64,000 bases of DNA from contig DMZI01000041.1 in NCBI GenBank assembly GCA_003485325.1, positions 1 through 64,000 on the forward strand, given 5' to 3'. The translations under genes and the position numbers were made by a program. The stretch's first letter is position 1; every line of letters starts with the position of its first letter. The notes beneath the pieces were generated by a model. The model saw only the letters and a list, made by a program, of their open reading frames with translations. It was not told the DNA's origin and ran no database searches. This document shows positions 60,120-64,000 of this stretch, in pieces. Source of the DNA: Desulfotomaculum sp. (GTDB lineage: Bacteria; Bacillota; Desulfotomaculia; Desulfotomaculales; Nap2-2B).

Positions 60120-60740
60120 CTATACTCCTAATATTTTTTTGGCTTTACTCAAGTCTACGGGTGTATTTACGTTAAAGAAAACCTCCAAGGGATCGGCAAA
60201 TCGACTGATTTCCCCTTGCTCAATAAATTTTACCCTTACATAAGGCAAAATAGAGGCGGCCTTTAGCTCGCCTCTGTTTAGGCAGGCTTCGATAGCAGGC
60301 AAACATTTCTTGCTGTAAAGAGCATGCAGCGGTTCATAATAGTCATTAACCCTTGGTATAACAATGTCGGAATCCTGATCACCGCTTTTAAGAATATGTT
60401 CCACGAATTTTGGTTCAATAAAAGGCATGTCACAGGCGACAACAAAAACAAACTCATAGGAAGCCGCTTTCAGCGCCGCATGAATTCCTCCAAGAGGACC
60501 GCAATTTTTATATATATCGGAAGCCATGGAAAATTTAAGGTGAGCGTATGATTCTACCTTGTTAGTTATAAGAATTATTTCCTGAAAAAAAGGCCTGAGT
60601 TTATTTATCGTAATTTCGACAAGACTGTCTCTGCCTATATTGATCAAGGCCTTATTTTTACCCATTCGTTTGCTTTTTCCACCGACAAGAACCGCTGCGC
60701 TTGCTGGCTGCAATGATAACTCACACCTTCGTCGTCGCAT
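60120..60740 (-). CDS. mobA: Molybdenum cofactor guanylyltransferase-like protein
   Basis: 206 residues. The nucleotidyltransferase signature AAVLVGGKSKRMGKNKALIN, GPLGGIHAALKAASYEFVFV and VACDMPFIEP (metal-binding Asp) match MobA, which adds GMP to molybdopterin. No other cofactor genes are nearby. The first residues (MRRRRCELSLQPAS) may be non-native; an internal start was not obvious. Confidence 0.88.
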   Translation of the reverse strand: MRRRRCELSLQPASAAVLVGGKSKRMGKNKALINIGRDSLVEITINKLRPFFQEIILITNKVESYAHLKFSMASDIYKNCGPLGGIHAALKAASYEFVFVVACDMPFIEPKFVEHILKSGDQDSDIVIPRVNDYYEPLHALYSKKCLPAIEACLNRGELKAASILPYVRVKFIEQGEISRFADPLEVFFNVNTPVDLSKAKKILGV

Positions 60741-60815
60741 ATATTAGGCCTGCGTGAGGAAAATATCTTTCCAGCCGGAAGCGAGACGTTAAAAATAATA
60801 CTGAAACTTTAAAAT

Positions 60816-61910
60816 TTAATCGAGATAGTCCTTCAACTTCTTACTCCGGCTGGGATGGCGAAGCTTCCGCAAGGTCTTGGCCTCTATCTGGCGGATTCTT
60901 TCCCTGGTTACGCCAAATCTTTGCCCAACCTCTTCTAGCGTGCGCGCCCGGCCATCATCCAGTCCAAACCGTAAGCGTAACACCTTTTGTTCCCTGTCTG
61001 TTAAAGTTGTTAATACTTCATCCAACTGTTCCCTTAACATAGTAAAGGACGCTTCTTCAGCAGGCGCACTCGCTTCCTGATCTTCTATGAAATCGCCAAG
61101 ATGTGAATCTTCTTCCTCTCCTATTGGGGTTTCCAAAGAAACAGGTTCCTGGGCTATTTTTAAGATATCCCTTACTTTCTCTTCCGATATATTCATTTCC
61201 ATGGCAATCTCTTCCGGCGTTGGCTCCCTGCCCAATTCCTGCAGAAGCTGACGGGATACCCTGACCAGCTTATTTATGGTTTCAACCATATGCACCGGGA
61301 TACGTATAGTTCTGGCCTGATCAGCTATAGCTCTGGTAATCGCCTGGCGAATCCACCATGTGGCATATGTGCTGAATTTATAACCCTTCCTGTAGTCGAA
61401 CTTTTCTACGGCTTTTATTAAACCCATATTCCCTTCCTGGATCAGGTCAAGGAAAAGCATTCCTCGTCCCACATAACGCTTCGCTATGCTCACAACCAGG
61501 CGCAGGTTTGCCTCAGCAAGACGCCTTTTAGATTCTTCATCACCATTTTCCATGCGCTTTGCCAGTTCGACTTCTTCCTCCGGGGTCAGTAAAGGAACCC
61601 TTCCTATCTCTTTGAGGTACATACGCACAGGATCATCTATGCTTACACCCTCAGGAACACTCAGATCAACCTCGACTTCTTCAGGCGAATTATCCAAAGA
61701 AGCAGGGTTGCTTACAGATTCAAGGTCCGGCGTCTCAGGTATTACCTCAATACCCATGCCGGCCAGTTTTTCATATACATCATCAATTTGCTCGGGTGTA
61801 AGATCGGTTCCCTGTAAACCATCCATGATCTCAGTGTAGGTAAGGACTCCTCTCTTTCTACCTTCCTCAATCAGTTCCTTGATGCTGTCTATTTTAATTT
61901 CGTTCCTCAT
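60816..61910 (-). CDS. rpoD: Primary sigma factor SigA
   Basis: 364 residues, the size of Gram-positive primary sigma factors. Region 1.1 at the N-terminus, region 1.2 ([20 protein letters not shown]), region 2 ([40 protein letters not shown]), region 3, and region 4 ([20 protein letters not shown]) are all present. It directs the housekeeping promoters such as those noted in this window. It overlaps the dnaG stop by four bases (ATGA). Confidence 0.97.
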   Translation of the reverse strand: MRNEIKIDSIKELIEEGRKRGVLTYTEIMDGLQGTDLTPEQIDDVYEKLAGMGIEVIPETPDLESVSNPASLDNSPEEVEVDLSVPEGVSIDDPVRMYLKEIGRVPLLTPEEEVELAKRMENGDEESKRRLAEANLRLVVSIAKRYVGRGMLFLDLIQEGNMGLIKAVEKFDYRKGYKFSTYATWWIRQAITRAIADQARTIRIPVHMVETINKLVRVSRQLLQELGREPTPEEIAMEMNISEEKVRDILKIAQEPVSLETPIGEEEDSHLGDFIEDQEASAPAEEASFTMLREQLDEVLTTLTDREQKVLRLRFGLDDGRARTLEEVGQRFGVTRERIRQIEAKTLRKLRHPSRSKKLKDYLD

Positions 61911-63697
61911 ACTGCTCTTTCTCCCTCTCTTGAGCGGGTCGAAATTCCCCTATCAAACTCTAAGAGTTCCTGAAGTTCCTGCAATATAGCCGCCGTCCGC
62001 TGATTATCCTGTGCTTTTTCTGCTCTGGCAAGCTCCTGCAAAAGGTGGACTCTTTTCAACCTTCTTTGATTAGCTTTTAAAGAAGTTATAAGATCAATCA
62101 AAATATCCTTGCCCTTTGTCCTTAAGGGGCTATCTATTAACAGGCCGCTTAATACGGTACACTCCTGATCATTAAGCCTGCTCATTAAATTTGCCGGATT
62201 AAATTCCTGGTTTTGATTAATCAGGAAAAATATTTTATTTAATGTTGGATCCTTCAAAAATTGCTCCCCTAGCTCTTTTTTTACAACAGGTAGGTATTCG
62301 GGTTCTTGTAAAATTATGCTCAATATTTGTTGCTCGGCATTTTCCTGGACATTTAACTGCCTTTGTAGTATATTATGCGTTTTTTTAGCAATTTTATCCG
62401 AAATTGGCCATTTTTTTCGTTGGTTTGTCTGATATCTTCCCAGTTCGCTTTTAACAGCTTCCCAGCTCAGATTAAGATAAGAAGCTACAGTCCTGATGCC
62501 CTCTTCCTGATCTGCCATATTATCCATTACCGCTATATTGCGAATGACATTATCCAGAATCTGCCTTGTATCTTGATAAGAAAGACTTGCCTGCCGAAGT
62601 TTATATTCCAGCAACGTTTCAGTTTTATTAAGAAGATCCTCCCAACCTTGTCTGCCGTTCAGCCTGATATAATCATCGGGATCTTTCCCCTGCGGGATAC
62701 TTATCACCCGGACACGGCCACCCAATTCCTGAAGAAGATCCAAACCACGCAGAGTTGCATTTACACCTGCAGTATCAGCGTCATAGGCAATAAGAATTTC
62801 TTTGGTATAACGGAGCAATGTCCTGCATTGCCCATCAGTCAGGCTTGTTCCCAAGGAAGCAACCGCCCCTGTAAAACCGTACTGGTGAGCTATTATTACA
62901 TCCATATAACCTTCCATAACAATTGCAGGTCCGTTTTGCAAAACCGGTCTGGCAAGGTTTAATCCATATAGAACTTGCCCCTTGCTAAAAACCGGAGTCT
63001 GAGGTGAGTTTAGATATTTTGGCAAGCTTTGACCTATTGTCCTTCCGCCAAAGCCAATAACCTGTCCTTGTATATTAAAAATAGGAAACATTACCCGCCC
63101 GTAAAACCGGTTATGTATGCCCCTATCCCCCTGAACAGCCAGACCAAGTTCAATCAGTTCCCCGGGAAGACACCCTTTGTTTTGCAGATTATCCACCAGA
63201 TCTGTCCAATTCTCCGTCGCATAACCCAGCTGAAAAAGCTCCTGAACCCTTTCTTCCAGACCTCTGTTTTTTAAATATTCCCTGGCTTGTTTGCCTTCCT
63301 GCCGGCTGATCAGGATATTCCTGTAGAAGTCCTTGGCCATTTTATTTATTTCCCAGAAACGTTCCTGACTTCTTGTTTTTTTAATCCTGCCCGGATCAGC
63401 AACAGGCAGAAGCACTCCTGCTTTTGCAGCCAGTTGTCTTACAGCTTCAGGAAAAGTTAGCCCTTCAGAGAGCATGATAAACTTAAAAATATCACCTCCC
63501 ACACCGCAACCGAAACAATGAAAGATCTGTTTTTCGCTGCTGACCGTGAAGGATGGTGTTTTCTCCTGGTGAAAAGGACAGAAACCAACATAATTTTTGC
63601 CTTTTTTCTCAAGACGTATATATTCACCGATTAATTCAGTAATTTCAATATGTTGGCGGATGGTTTCGACCGTGTCATCTTTTAAGTAATTCTCCAT
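61907..63697 (-). CDS. dnaG: DNA primase
   Basis: 596 residues. It lays RNA primers at the replication fork. The CHC2 zinc finger is Cys40, His43, Cys61 and Cys64 ([28 protein letters not shown]). The TOPRIM core contains [16 protein letters not shown] and IAYDADTAG. The C-terminal helicase-interaction domain follows. The open frame starts four codons earlier, but ATG 63697 is correctly spaced from AAAGGTGAT. It is coupled to sigA in the dnaG-rpoD order typical of the phylum. Confidence 0.97.
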   Translation of the reverse strand: MENYLKDDTVETIRQHIEITELIGEYIRLEKKGKNYVGFCPFHQEKTPSFTVSSEKQIFHCFGCGVGGDIFKFIMLSEGLTFPEAVRQLAAKAGVLLPVADPGRIKKTRSQERFWEINKMAKDFYRNILISRQEGKQAREYLKNRGLEERVQELFQLGYATENWTDLVDNLQNKGCLPGELIELGLAVQGDRGIHNRFYGRVMFPIFNIQGQVIGFGGRTIGQSLPKYLNSPQTPVFSKGQVLYGLNLARPVLQNGPAIVMEGYMDVIIAHQYGFTGAVASLGTSLTDGQCRTLLRYTKEILIAYDADTAGVNATLRGLDLLQELGGRVRVISIPQGKDPDDYIRLNGRQGWEDLLNKTETLLEYKLRQASLSYQDTRQILDNVIRNIAVMDNMADQEEGIRTVASYLNLSWEAVKSELGRYQTNQRKKWPISDKIAKKTHNILQRQLNVQENAEQQILSIILQEPEYLPVVKKELGEQFLKDPTLNKIFFLINQNQEFNPANLMSRLNDQECTVLSGLLIDSPLRTKGKDILIDLITSLKANQRRLKRVHLLQELARAEKAQDNQRTAAILQELQELLEFDRGISTRSREGERAV

Positions 63698-63845
63698 TAT
63701 ACAGATCACCTTTGGAGACGTTTTTCATAAAATTTTCAAGACGCCGGCGCTACAGCATTTAGTTATCTTACTTAAATTATTCGCTATTTTTATATTATTT
63801 CCTTCCCTATTCTACAATTTTTTGTCTGTTCTTCCGCTTTAAGAA

Positions 63846-64000
63846 TTATACAGAAAAAGCACTGGGGATAAATAACCTTGTAAACTGCAAAACTGCATAC
63901 CTGTCAGTCATACCGGCTATATAATCACAAACTGCCCTTTCGGCGCCAAGCTCTTTTGCTTTTTGCCTGTGTTCGTCAGGCAAATAGTGGGGATAGTCTG
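63846..64000 (-). CDS. C-terminal part of a dGTP triphosphohydrolase-like HD-domain protein (partial)
   Basis: Only the last 51 codons are inside the window; the gene continues beyond 64000. The translation DYPHYLPDEHRQKAKELGAE, RAVCDYIAGMTDRYAVLQFT and the ending RLFIPSAFSV match the C-terminus of bacterial Dgt-like proteins, which remove triphosphate from dNTPs. DYIAGMTDRYA is the most characteristic string. It lies upstream of dnaG on the same strand. Confidence 0.85.
   Translation of the reverse strand, partial: DYPHYLPDEHRQKAKELGAERAVCDYIAGMTDRYAVLQFTRLFIPSAFSV

Overview
The window comes from a spore-forming member of the Bacillota, class Clostridia. The support is the sporulation genes yabG and ytxC, the Gram-positive order of the rpoBC-str-S10-spc-alpha block, and a four-cysteine insertion in EF-Tu that I recall from Peptococcaceae/Desulfotomaculum-type organisms. 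The family-level placement is inference from memory. No rRNA or tRNA gene was found.

Layout. (1) 1-3.4 kb is an accessory stretch: a stand-alone starch-binding-type (CBM25-like) domain protein, a secreted CAP/SCP protein, an unrecognised protein and a NAL1-like trypsin-fold protein. (2) 3.6-13.0 kb is a mobile/defence island. It holds a badly decayed IS3-family element with a small repeat inserted in it, a gene fragment cut off by that element, an XRE regulator, a type I restriction-modification operon (hsdM, an interrupted rhuM, hsdS, hsdR) and an IS1182-like transposase remnant joined to the hsdR tail. (3) 13.0-19.2 kb carries yabG, a family 2 glycosyltransferase, a ykuK-like gene, rsmA, a PHP phosphatase, a MetE-like protein and a patatin-like lipase. 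(4) 19.3-51.3 kb is the transcription/translation superblock, all on the minus strand. Read in the direction of transcription it runs rpmG-secE-nusG-rplKA-[L10 leader]-rplJL-rpoBC-L7Ae-rpsL-rpsG-fusA-tuf, then the S10, spc and alpha operons, then truA-rplM-rpsI. (5) 51.5-64.0 kb, also minus strand, holds nth, coaD, thrS, ytxC, the shikimate genes aroKB (fused)-aroC-aroE, a yqeG-type HAD phosphatase, mobA, sigA, dnaG and the 3' end of a dgt-like gene.

How it works together. The superblock supplies RNA polymerase, most ribosomal proteins, three translation factors (IF-1, EF-G, EF-Tu) and Sec components. It carries visible control elements: a consensus promoter before rpmG, an L10-type leader with mutually exclusive antiterminator and terminator, and a promoter plus hairpin between rplL and rpoB. 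Three usual members are missing from their normal places: rpmD (L30), adk, and the ecfA1-ecfA2-ecfT trio.

Most distinctive observations. A ~92-bp dispersed repeat with inverted ends occurs both inside the dead IS3 element and in the rplJ 5' leader. The HsdS central spacer has four 12-bp ELTA-coding units, the repeat type known in EcoR124-family enzymes to set target-spacer length. The rhuM gene inside the hsd operon carries two in-frame TAA codons. The hsdR 3' end is frameshifted into transposase DNA. I did not find a clearly new multi-gene system; the best candidates for novelty are the repeat element and the rhuM-containing type I locus.
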